From a bacterium (lineage in GTDB: Bacteria; Auribacterota; Auribacteria; Auribacterales; Auribacteraceae): a stretch of DNA of 64,000 nucleotides. The DNA is taken from the NCBI GenBank assembly GCA_018435605.1, contig JAHDNF010000003.1, positions 1 through 64,000 on the forward strand, read 5' to 3'. The notes beneath the pieces were generated by a model that saw only the letters and a program-made list of their open reading frames with translations, was not told the origin of the DNA and ran no database searches. A program made the position numbers and the translations under genes. This document shows, one piece after another, positions 17,442 to 25,677 of this stretch (the first letter of the stretch is position 1; each line of letters starts with the position of its first letter).

Positions 17442-18389
17442 ATGAAACGTTTTTTTCTTATTTTTTTAATGGCTGTATTAGCTCTCTATTCATCCGTATC
17501 GCAATCGCAGACAGCCAGACGCAAACCCATTATAATCACCACTACGACCGATATAGCCGCTATAGCCGCCGCCGTTACCGGTAATGGTGCTGAAGTTTTG
17601 TCGCTTATGAAAAAAGATGGCGACCCAGATTTTGTCATTTCCGATCCGGTTACGGTATTTCGTTCCGCTAAAGCGGATTGTTTGTTTAGGATAGGCGCAG
17701 AACTCGAAGACCGGTGGATTCAATCGTTTTATACTAAAACCGAAAATCAAAATATCAAATTGGGAGCGTTAGCCAACATAACTTTATCTAATCAAGTTAA
17801 CCTTATGCCGGTGTCGTCTGCCGATGGCGTTACAGAACCGATCATCCATAAAAAAGGCAACCCTTACATTTGGCTTGATCCGGCAAACGGCACGCGGATG
17901 GCCGCTTATATGTGTGAATATCTGTATACAATGTTTCCCGAATGGAAGGAAGATTACACCGCCAATCTTAAAAAATTCAATAAAAACGTGGATGACAAAA
18001 TGGGTGCATGGCGGCAAAAAATGGATCCATGGAAAGATATAAAGATGGTTTCCTATTCGCATAAGTTCGATTATTTCGCCAAACGTTTTAACCTGAATAT
18101 TGTGGATTATGTACAGCCTGCCGCGGGTATACCGCCAACAAAACAGCGTATAGAGCAGATCGTCGAAAAAATGAAAAATGATTCCATTCAATACCTCATC
18201 GTATCCACTAACGTCAGCGCTCAGAATTATCAGCCGATCATAGATGCTACAGGCGCAACACTTATTAAATTGCCTGTTTCCGTCGGGGTAGACTGGATTA
18301 ACGATTATATTCAGCTATTCGATTACATCACCGGCGTTTTTCAGCGCACCGTAGTTTTGCCTAAAGATCAGGCGCAACAGAGTCAGTAA
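17442..18389 (+). CDS. TroA/ZnuA-fold substrate-binding protein with altered metal site
   Basis: 315 residues. Signal peptide 1-23, then a cluster A-I metal-binding-protein fold (SBP_bac_9): TTTTDIAAIAAAVTGNGAEV, DPDF, AKADCLFRIGAELEDRW and PYIWLDPANG. In the family the metal is held by two His in DPH and (N/D)PH(I/V)WLDP, a third His/Glu, and an Asp. Here the first two are D63 and Y142; H207 (in YSHKFDYF) and a C-terminal Asp (D284 or D288) remain. The usual Zn or Mn binding is therefore doubtful, and another metal or ligand is possible. No permease or ATPase of an ABC importer is adjacent. GGGGG precedes the ATG; an upstream in-frame start at 17349 lacks support. The next gene starts five bases after its stop. 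Confidence 0.8.
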   Translation: MKRFFLIFLMAVLALYSSVSQSQTARRKPIIITTTTDIAAIAAAVTGNGAEVLSLMKKDGDPDFVISDPVTVFRSAKADCLFRIGAELEDRWIQSFYTKTENQNIKLGALANITLSNQVNLMPVSSADGVTEPIIHKKGNPYIWLDPANGTRMAAYMCEYLYTMFPEWKEDYTANLKKFNKNVDDKMGAWRQKMDPWKDIKMVSYSHKFDYFAKRFNLNIVDYVQPAAGIPPTKQRIEQIVEKMKNDSIQYLIVSTNVSAQNYQPIIDATGATLIKLPVSVGVDWINDYIQLFDYITGVFQRTVVLPKDQAQQSQ

Positions 18390-18394
18390 TTGCT

Positions 18395-20143
18395 ATGAAT
18401 GAAAAATTCATGCCCGTAAACCGCGCACAAATGAAACAGCGGGGCTGGGATGCATGCGATATCATTATCATCAGCGGCGACGCTTATGTTGATCATCCCT
18501 CGTTTGGGGCTACGTTGATCGGAAGGTATCTGGAAAAACACGGGTTTCGGGTGGGCATCATCGCCCAGCCGGATTGGAACAAACCGGACGATTTTTTACA
18601 GCTCGGCAAACCGGAATTGTGTTTTGCCGTATCTTCCGGCAATATGGATTCCATGGTTGCCAACCGTAGTAGCTCTAAAAAACGCCGATCACATGATTCA
18701 TACTCGCCCGGCGGTAAAGCAGGATTACGCCCTGACCGATCTATAATAGTTTATTGCAATATATTACGTCGAATCGCCAAAGACACTCCGATTATCATTG
18801 GAGGTATTGAAGCCAGCCTGCGCCGAATTGCTCACTACGATTACTGGAGCGATTCGGTACGCCGTTCAATAATATTCGATTCCAGAGCGGATCTGTTGGT
18901 ATACGGCATGGGAGAGAAGCCTATGCTGGAAATAGCGCGGCGACTGAAAAACGGGTCGGCAGATATTTATAGTATACCCGGCACTGCGTATATTGCTCCG
19001 GAATGCCCTGTTGATGCGTACGTTATCCCATCTTACGAAGAATCCGCTACCGATAAATCCGCTTTTGCATCTGCGCATATTATGGCGGTGAAATATTTTT
19101 TGGAACGCCCGTCTTATCCCATGGCGCAACAGCATCAAAACAGATGGCTGGTGCATAACCCTCCGGGCGATCCTTTGTCTGTAACAGAAATGGACGACAT
19201 TTACGACACGCATTTCGAACGAGCCTGTCATCCTATGTATGACGCAAAAGGGGGAGTGCCCGCGTTCGAATCGGTCAAATGGTCTATTACCTCACACAGA
19301 GGATGTTTTGGAGGATGTTCGTTTTGCGCTCTTTTTTTTCATCAGGGTCATATTATACAGCGCAGAAGCAAAGAATCCATTTTGAAAGAAGTGCGGATAC
19401 TTGCAAAAGATCCGTCATTTAAAGGGTATATTTCCGATATCGGAGGCCCGACTGCCAATATGTACGGGCTGGGATGTAATTTTCATGAAAAAGGCACGCA
19501 TTGCGGCAAACGGGAATGCCTTGGCAATTCATATAATCACTGTCCTAACCTGAATGTCGATCACAGTATTTATCTTGATGTACTAAAGGAAGCGAGCAGG
19601 ATATCGGGCATCAAAAAGGTTTTTATTTCTACAGGCATCAGGTTTGATTTGTTTCCCGATAACCAAGCTCAATCTATTCTTCAAACAGTATGTAAAAACC
19701 ATATCAGCGGACAGATGAAAGTAGCTCCGGAACACGTGAGCGAATCGGTACTGCGTTACATAAACAAACCGCCGTTAAAGCGGTATACGGATTTCTTAAC
19801 ACACTTCAGGCAGGCAATTAGCCGGTTGGGAGTAAAACAGTTTGTCATACCCTATTTCATCGCTTCACATCCGGGCTGTACGGAGAAAGATATGCTGGAA
19901 CTGGCTTTATTCCTTAAACAACAGGGTTTTATCCCCGATCAGATTCAGGATTTTCTGCCTACTCCAATGACCACATCAACATGTATGTATTATACCGAAC
20001 GCGACCCGCGCACAGGCGAAAAACTGTACGTAGCCAAATCCGAAAGGGAACGTATGATACAGCGCCGTATACTGCATTTTCATAAAAAAGAAAACAGGCA
20101 GTTGTTCAGACAAATGATGGAAAAATATTTTCCCGAAAAATAA
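18395..20143 (+). CDS. ygiQ: YgiQ family radical SAM protein (UPF0313)
   Basis: 582 residues. An N-terminal cobalamin-binding-like region (DIIIISGDAYVDHPSFG, a mark of the family) is followed by a radical SAM barrel with C304-x3-C308-x2-C311 in the GCFGGCSFCAL loop, where SAM-cleaving [4Fe-4S] binds. The C-terminal part with QDFLPTPMTTSTCMYYTERDP is also characteristic. The family is widespread but its substrate is unknown. The length is shorter than E. coli YgiQ (about 739) because the long C-terminal tail is absent. It follows the binding-protein gene after five bases, so the two may be co-transcribed, though I know of no functional link. It ends in a hairpin shared with the convergent lamin-tail gene. 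Confidence 0.92.
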   Translation: MNEKFMPVNRAQMKQRGWDACDIIIISGDAYVDHPSFGATLIGRYLEKHGFRVGIIAQPDWNKPDDFLQLGKPELCFAVSSGNMDSMVANRSSSKKRRSHDSYSPGGKAGLRPDRSIIVYCNILRRIAKDTPIIIGGIEASLRRIAHYDYWSDSVRRSIIFDSRADLLVYGMGEKPMLEIARRLKNGSADIYSIPGTAYIAPECPVDAYVIPSYEESATDKSAFASAHIMAVKYFLERPSYPMAQQHQNRWLVHNPPGDPLSVTEMDDIYDTHFERACHPMYDAKGGVPAFESVKWSITSHRGCFGGCSFCALFFHQGHIIQRRSKESILKEVRILAKDPSFKGYISDIGGPTANMYGLGCNFHEKGTHCGKRECLGNSYNHCPNLNVDHSIYLDVLKEASRISGIKKVFISTGIRFDLFPDNQAQSILQTVCKNHISGQMKVAPEHVSESVLRYINKPPLKRYTDFLTHFRQAISRLGVKQFVIPYFIASHPGCTEKDMLELALFLKQQGFIPDQIQDFLPTPMTTSTCMYYTERDPRTGEKLYVAKSERERMIQRRILHFHKKENRQLFRQMMEKYFPEK

Positions 20144-20182
20144 CTGTGCGGTATCCTCTGTATAAAGAAAATACCGCACAGT
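20143..20182. terminator. Terminator between convergent genes
   Basis: A perfect 12-bp inverted repeat (20143-20154 with 20171-20182, ACTGTGCGGTAT / ATACCGCACAGT) has a 16-base loop and is followed by an A/T-rich stretch. It starts at the last base of the ygiQ stop codon. Confidence 0.8.
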
Positions 20183-20204
20183 AAATTTTATTGTATTATA
20201 TAAC

Positions 20205-21191
20205 TCAATTAGCCAGAGTTAGTTTATACAAACGGCCGTTTACAGTATTAAAGTTGCCGGCAGGCATATCCGGATCCTTATTCAAATCCTCGAATACGAT
20301 CAGTCCTTCAGATTCAGTAATATCGTCCAAAGCGTCGCCGTCTATTTCATTCCATTGAGCGGTGCCGATATTTTTCCAGTAAATCTTATATGAAGTATAG
20401 TTCGAACATTCCCATGAGACAACGAATGATGTGGTGTCAACCTCGCAACTATACAAAGCGCCTACAGGGGGGGTGCTGGTAACTTGCGGGCCCGGTGTCG
20501 GGTTCATGTTCGCTTGTTCGACGGCATACCAGTCACTTCCGGTAGCAGTGTTCGGATTATTCTCATCGGTATCCACAGGCTCACCCTGAATATTGGTAAC
20601 TCTAACCAGCCCCCAGCCCAATGCGGTATTGGGAACAGTGGGTATTTCGTTATCCGGTTCCGACCCAGCGTAGAATCCTTCAGGATCAATGAGATCGGGA
20701 TTGGTTTCCGCTCTTTGTATTCCGTAAATAAGGGTATCTACCACGGTGCCATCCATCAAAATACGGATGCCGCGCGCAGGATGGCTCGTTGTAGGAAACG
20801 TAGTAATAACACCGTCTTCATAATAGAGATTGGGGGTTATCGGCTCTGTGCCTATGTCGACCGTTACCGTATTACTTATCAAAAAACTGCTATTCGCTTT
20901 TATCACGCTGTTTGCCGAATCAACCAGTGCGCTTATATTTATGTTGATCGTGCCGCCAGTCCAACCACCAGCTACGGATGTCGCCTGCAATACAACTGTC
21001 ACTGAACTTAAATCTATATCGTTATCCGACGTATTATAAAGTTCTACCCATTGACCCATAAAACCGAAATCAGCGGGACGATAAAAAAGTTTGTTTATAA
21101 CAAGCGAATCGGACACCGCAAATACCGGAACAGCCCATGTGCAAAGCGTGATTATCGAAGCGGCGAGAAGAACGGTATATTTTCCCTTCAT
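20205..21191 (-). CDS. Exported lamin-tail-domain (LTD) protein
   Basis: 328 residues. Signal peptide about 1-25 (ending VPVFAVS). A lamin-tail domain covers about 26-225: LVINKLFYRPADFGFMGQW followed by VELYNTSDNDIDLSS, HPARGIRILMDGTVVDTL and WGLVRVTNIQGEPVDTDENN. The remaining C-terminal part has alternating hydrophobic residues and looks like a fibronectin- or Ig-like beta domain (about 240-320). There is no PEP-CTERM tail, so it is probably released or periplasmic. LTD domains of bacteria occur on surface proteins and secreted nucleases, but I see no nuclease motif here. GGAGG precedes the ATG. It is a single-gene unit with a strong extended -10 promoter. Confidence 0.8.
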   Translation of the reverse strand: MKGKYTVLLAASIITLCTWAVPVFAVSDSLVINKLFYRPADFGFMGQWVELYNTSDNDIDLSSVTVVLQATSVAGGWTGGTININISALVDSANSVIKANSSFLISNTVTVDIGTEPITPNLYYEDGVITTFPTTSHPARGIRILMDGTVVDTLIYGIQRAETNPDLIDPEGFYAGSEPDNEIPTVPNTALGWGLVRVTNIQGEPVDTDENNPNTATGSDWYAVEQANMNPTPGPQVTSTPPVGALYSCEVDTTSFVVSWECSNYTSYKIYWKNIGTAQWNEIDGDALDDITESEGLIVFEDLNKDPDMPAGNFNTVNGRLYKLTLAN

Positions 21192-21506
21192 GATGCATGA
21201 TCCTCCATATTATTATGATATTTATTTTAAGCTTAATTTACAGTATTATAACACCGGTTGAAAAAATTAATTACATAATAACTTATACGATTTTTATACA
21301 CTACCTACAATATAGCACAACTCTTCAAAAAAAGCAAATCCGCTCAAAAATTTTCTATTTTTAATACAGCGTTATAGTATGCGCAGTAAGTACTTGCAAA
21401 CCAAGAGATAGTGCTGGAAACATCTATTCAAGATAAAATTAGCAGTCGGAGTGTAGGAAACGCTTCGTTTTTTTTTATATGAATTCTATATCAACCTATA
21501 CCAACA
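21192..21506. other. Intergenic region between the lamin-tail and third PEP-CTERM genes
   Basis: 315 bases, AT-rich. It holds the predicted promoter element of the lamin-tail gene (21245-21253) and no open frame or dyad I would defend. No clear terminator follows the third PEP-CTERM gene, although a run of nine T lies near 21470. Confidence 0.5.
21245..21253 (-). promoter_or_regulatory. Extended -10 promoter of the lamin-tail gene
   Basis: On the minus strand TGTTATAAT: a perfect TATAAT with the extended TG. The same nine bases occur at the first PEP-CTERM promoter (663-671). A -35 is not evident, as is common for extended -10 promoters. Confidence 0.5.
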
Positions 21507-22253
21507 TTAAAACAAATATTTTCGTAACCATACAATACTACCTATGCAAAACAGGAGCATAGTTGCCGGTTCAGGTACAAGCGGATCCGGCGGGTTAGGT
21601 ATTCCTTCGGTTGGTAGGGGAATACTAGGTATATGGCTAAAAGGTAGGTTTACAGGGCCGTTATATAATAGCTCTCCGGCTGTAACGGTATTACTGAAAT
21701 ATATATTATCTATACCTGCGAGATCACGATTCCAGTGAATTTCTATCGCGCTTATACCGTAACCGTTCTCGAAAACACCGAAAAAACCTGTTACACGGTC
21801 GTTAGCAGGTTGCAATAAAGATGTATAATTATATTGATAAGTACCGCCGCTATTCGCCAGCCAAACAGTGATATAACAGCCTATGCCGCCTGAATAAGGA
21901 TTATCAGTTCCTCCTATTCCAAGTAGAAAAGCGCCGACTGCGCTTACAGGAGTATTGAAGGTTAATTTGAATTTACCTTCTGAGCTGTACAATAGCCTAT
22001 CGCCGGATATCGGTAGTGCGTGTAGTGATTGCCCTGATAAAATTGCTCCTGAATAAATTACTGCGCTTGCGTTATATGTTTGCAGATAAGTGTTTATCTC
22101 GCCAATTGTATCTTGATAGGTAGAGTCAAAGTCGATCAAGCCGAACTCGTTGTTATCGAAACTCATTGCGTTATTAAAAAGTATCGGAGCGCATTGTGCT
22201 TGAATTGCTATAATACACATCGAAACGGCCAAAAAGTAAGTTTGTAACTTCAT
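21507..22253 (-). CDS. PEP-CTERM exported protein
   Basis: 248 residues. Signal peptide about 1-22 (MKLQTYFLAVSMCIIAIQAQC). The C-terminus has a Pro-rich linker (IPLPTEGIPNPPDP), then VPEPATMLLFCIGSIVWLRKYLF, a somewhat shortened PEP-CTERM tail with few basic residues at the end. The body (about 30-200) is Gly- and aromatic-rich and shows the sequence pattern GIDNIYFS, common in bacterial beta-sandwich exported proteins. GGAGG is six bases before the ATG at 22253; the ATG two codons upstream is too close to it. Monocistronic, with its own promoter at 22295-22323. Function unknown. Confidence 0.82.
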   Translation of the reverse strand: MKLQTYFLAVSMCIIAIQAQCAPILFNNAMSFDNNEFGLIDFDSTYQDTIGEINTYLQTYNASAVIYSGAILSGQSLHALPISGDRLLYSSEGKFKLTFNTPVSAVGAFLLGIGGTDNPYSGGIGCYITVWLANSGGTYQYNYTSLLQPANDRVTGFFGVFENGYGISAIEIHWNRDLAGIDNIYFSNTVTAGELLYNGPVNLPFSHIPSIPLPTEGIPNPPDPLVPEPATMLLFCIGSIVWLRKYLF

Positions 22254-22259
22254 ATACAT

Positions 22260-22632
22260 CCTCCAAATATATTATATATTTTTATGTTAAAATAAATATA
22301 ACACATAACCTCTTGTCTTACAAGGGTATCGTGTAAAAATTGTAGGAAGGAAATGAGGTGCAAAATATTTAATGTATTAATGTGCGTTAGTTTTTCAGGA
22401 ATTTACAGATATTCTTTTCAAATACTATTGAAAAAATTTTTTATGCGTCATATACTTCAGCTTATGAAAATTTTTTAGGCAAGAATCTGTTTGAGTTAGG
22501 TTTTTAGAATAAATCTCTAAACTTCAGCCGTCATGATATATTTGCGTAGCGGCGTATCAATCCGAGCTTAGATTGCTTTAAAATCTTTGTGTATAAAAGT
22601 GTTTATGATGTTTCAGGCAAGAATGCGGTCGA
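22260..22632. other. Divergent intergenic region between a PEP-CTERM gene and the AddB-like gene
   Basis: About 370 bases. It contains the PEP-CTERM promoter at 22295-22323. Towards the right, GGCAAGAAT occurs twice (about 22479 and 22618), the second just before the AddB-like start. I cannot identify a clear promoter for the helicase genes nor any RNA structure. Confidence 0.45.
22295..22323 (-). promoter_or_regulatory. Predicted promoter of the third PEP-CTERM gene
   Basis: On the minus strand TTGTAA (22323-22318) and TATATT (22300-22295) are 17 bases apart, with TG at the extended -10 position, about 40 bases before the start codon. Confidence 0.55.
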
Positions 22633-25600
22633 ATGGCGATATCTCTTCAAAACCTTATTGAGCAAAGCAGTAAATCCTGCCTCGTTACCGGACCTCCGGG
22701 TAGTGGAAAAACCCGTTTATTGTTGGATATATATATTCAACAGATCACCGCAAACAGCTATGCGCCGGATGAAGTCTGGTTTATATCGTGCAAGCCGGCT
22801 CAGTTGTCATGGCTAAAGGATGCGATCGGGAAAACTGAGCAAGTCTCAAACAGCCTTGCCCGCTTACAGATAAAAACATTCTGGGATATTGCGCTTGAAA
22901 TTATAGTAAAAAATTCTGTGCAAGCAAAAGTATCGCCTCCGTGCCTGCCGTCGCATCGTTACAGATATTCTCGGAATATCATAATCCGCAATTTGCTGAA
23001 AAAAATGACGCTACCGGATAAGTATGAGCAGTGTAAAGACAACGCCAGATTTATAGAAAACGTATCAGAGACTGTAGCATGGATTGATAACGTGTCTTTT
23101 CCCCATGAAATGCTCGCTTCTTTGAAGGAATTGAGATGGCTGTATATATTGTTTTCTGCATATACTAAGATATGTGTTAAAAAAGGTATATATTTCCGAG
23201 AAAATATGCTTACTGTTGCGGCCGGTTTGTTACGTGATATCGTTCCTGACAAGTTGTCTGTCCCTTCAGTTTCCCTGATGTTGATTGATGACTGCCAAAA
23301 TTTGAATTTCGCCCAGTATGAATTGTTGGTGTCTTTGTATAACTTGCTGACGTCTCGCCATTATACGCCGAAGATAATATTCTCAGGAAACCCGCTGTTT
23401 GCCTTGAATGCCTTTGGGGGTTGTTCCACCTGTTTTTTAGAAAAAGCCAAGTATGATTTTAATATACCTTATTATTATCATGTTGAGATGAAGTGTTCGC
23501 AAAATATCGCGCCTCGTATTTTGCGGGCTGTCGCGGAGTTGGACGGGTCGGCATATAAATCGTGTTCCGCGCACGGGAATGGGGGAGATTTATTTGACGA
23601 TGATTGCGGTCGTGTGCGTTGTGTACAGGTCAATACAGCGCTTGACGAGGCGTATTATATTGCTCATGCCATAAAACTTAAGTTGAAAGAAGGAACAGCT
23701 CCGTCCGATATCGGTATTTTACTTGCCGGTATAGATGATGACGGGAATTTTATCGGGTCTGTCCTGAATTCGATGAACATACCGTCTCGTATAGAAAAGG
23801 GAATCAGATTAGAAAACACCTTTGCCGGAAACCTGTTTTGCACTGCTATGGCTTTGGTTGACAATACCGCCGACGATCTGTTGGCGAGGCAGTTTATCCA
23901 ATCGCCGGTATTCGGATTATCTGCACTGGAAGTAAATAAAATCGCAGAGTATTCACAGAACTCAGGATTACCGTTATTTCCCGGAGCAATACGGCATGCA
24001 GATACTATTTCCGACAGCAAAAGGCGATCTTTACTGCTCGAAACTCTGTTTGTTATACGTTCCGCTGTCAGCGAGTCCACCTTGATTGTCGATTTTTTAA
24101 GATTGATATCGGTGAGATCAGGTTTTTATTCGTTTATAAAGGATAAAGAGGACGTGCAAAAAGATGCTCTTCGAAAGATATTTGAAGCGGCACAATATTT
24201 CTCTGAAATGTATGAAACTTTATATAAAGGTGAAAAGTATACTTTGGCGCTTGGACGCAACGATCAAGACATGATGTTTCCAAAATATATTCCTCCTTCG
24301 GAAACAACCTGTGCAGGTTGTGTTAAAATCGTATCGCTCTACAACTGCGATTCGTATAAATTTGATTCGGTATTTATACCCGGAGTGGATGCTACGCGGT
24401 TTCCCGATCTGGCGGAAACACCGATTCCTGTTTTTTTAAAGCAGTATGAGCGTCAATTCGCAAAATTGTATATGATTCGTCAATATGACAGGGATTTGTT
24501 GGTAAACGCTATGACCCGGGCGAGTAAAGAAGTTGTGTTGATATATCCGCAGGAAGCGGGCGAGCCGTCGGTTTGGTTTAATCGGATAAAAGAAGTTGAA
24601 GGTGTCGATTATGTCTCGGCTGGAAGAGTATTCGAGGTGTATGATAACCCTGCGCAGATATACACCCCGGCCGATGCGCGAATATGGGCGCGGTTAACTG
24701 CGGGAAAACTCGCTCAATCTGAACGTGATTTATTTTTAGATGATATATCGGGACTGTTTCCGTCTTCGTCAATCGCCACCGCGTGTTACACAGACAGTGG
24801 AGCGCAGAGGGTAGAGTTGTCTCCCGATTTTTCTTTTTCTCCCTCGTTACTTGAGTCGTATCTGAATTGTCCGCGTAAATTTTTCATCGAAAGATTATTG
24901 AATATTCAGTCTTTCGAAAACATAGAAAACATGTTGTTCGGGAATCTTATACACTCGGTTTTGGAATTGTACCACAGTATGTATCCCGATTGGACTCAAG
25001 CCACACTTCAACAGTTTGAGCGCGCCGGTGAATCGTTGAATAATATTCTGCTCCGTCAGCTCGATAAGATAAAAGGCATATCGCCATTGATGCGAAAAAT
25101 AATATATTTTCAGGCTCACACCTGTTTGACAAATTATATCAATGAGTTACGCCATGAACGAACCAGAATAATCCACGTGGAGAAAAAACTGCGGTTTTAT
25201 TTGGAATCGACAACATTTTCCATAAAAATAGACAGGGTTGATACAGGGCCTTTGAACAACGGGTATCGAATCGTCGATTATAAAACTACTACTAGCAAAA
25301 TCAGGGGAGGCAGATCTTTAAAAAACGATTTTTTACCGGATGGGAGAAAAAACGGGCCGTCAAATTTTCAGTTGCCGATCTATTATTTCGCCGCCAAGCA
25401 AATGCTTGGAATACAACCTTCGGAACTGAGTATTTTTTTCCTGCAGGCAAAAGATAAAAACGAAGATATTTCGTATTGTAAACTGGTGACGCTTGCCGTG
25501 GAGTACGGCAAACCGTCGTGTTCGGTTTCGGTTGACGAACTCGAAGAAGTAAAACAAGCTATTTTGGATTGTGTTTCCGAAATAATGCGAGGATGGTATC

Positions 25601-25677
25601 CAGCGAAAAAGGGAAATTGTTTTAATTGTCCGTGCAAGTATTTGTGTATTGCAGATAGGGAAAACGACGATGAGTAA
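22633..25677 (+). CDS. AddB-like SF1 helicase with RecB-type nuclease domain
   Basis: 1014 residues. Walker A GPPGSGKT is at 20-27 and a Walker B-like LIDDCQN near 216-222. IVSLYNCDSYKFDSVFIPG and VNAMTRASKEVVLIYP correspond to UvrD motifs V and VI, although motif V lacks the usual HxxKG core. The C-terminus is a PD-(D/E)XK nuclease: LESYLNCPRKFF (first cysteine about 746), IKIDRVD (about 864) and the catalytic VDYKTT (about 880), then NCFNCPCKYLC (about 995-1006), whose cysteines with C746 make the iron-staple [4Fe-4S] cluster of AddB and Cas4. The closest role is the AddB partner in double-strand break resection. Eight bases overlap the next gene, as addB-addA pairs do. The ribosome binding site is weak. 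Some divergent UvrD paralogue is the alternative. Confidence 0.8.
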   Translation: MAISLQNLIEQSSKSCLVTGPPGSGKTRLLLDIYIQQITANSYAPDEVWFISCKPAQLSWLKDAIGKTEQVSNSLARLQIKTFWDIALEIIVKNSVQAKVSPPCLPSHRYRYSRNIIIRNLLKKMTLPDKYEQCKDNARFIENVSETVAWIDNVSFPHEMLASLKELRWLYILFSAYTKICVKKGIYFRENMLTVAAGLLRDIVPDKLSVPSVSLMLIDDCQNLNFAQYELLVSLYNLLTSRHYTPKIIFSGNPLFALNAFGGCSTCFLEKAKYDFNIPYYYHVEMKCSQNIAPRILRAVAELDGSAYKSCSAHGNGGDLFDDDCGRVRCVQVNTALDEAYYIAHAIKLKLKEGTAPSDIGILLAGIDDDGNFIGSVLNSMNIPSRIEKGIRLENTFAGNLFCTAMALVDNTADDLLARQFIQSPVFGLSALEVNKIAEYSQNSGLPLFPGAIRHADTISDSKRRSLLLETLFVIRSAVSESTLIVDFLRLISVRSGFYSFIKDKEDVQKDALRKIFEAAQYFSEMYETLYKGEKYTLALGRNDQDMMFPKYIPPSETTCAGCVKIVSLYNCDSYKFDSVFIPGVDATRFPDLAETPIPVFLKQYERQFAKLYMIRQYDRDLLVNAMTRASKEVVLIYPQEAGEPSVWFNRIKEVEGVDYVSAGRVFEVYDNPAQIYTPADARIWARLTAGKLAQSERDLFLDDISGLFPSSSIATACYTDSGAQRVELSPDFSFSPSLLESYLNCPRKFFIERLLNIQSFENIENMLFGNLIHSVLELYHSMYPDWTQATLQQFERAGESLNNILLRQLDKIKGISPLMRKIIYFQAHTCLTNYINELRHERTRIIHVEKKLRFYLESTTFSIKIDRVDTGPLNNGYRIVDYKTTTSKIRGGRSLKNDFLPDGRKNGPSNFQLPIYYFAAKQMLGIQPSELSIFFLQAKDKNEDISYCKLVTLAVEYGKPSCSVSVDELEEVKQAILDCVSEIMRGWYPAKKGNCFNCPCKYLCIADRENDDE

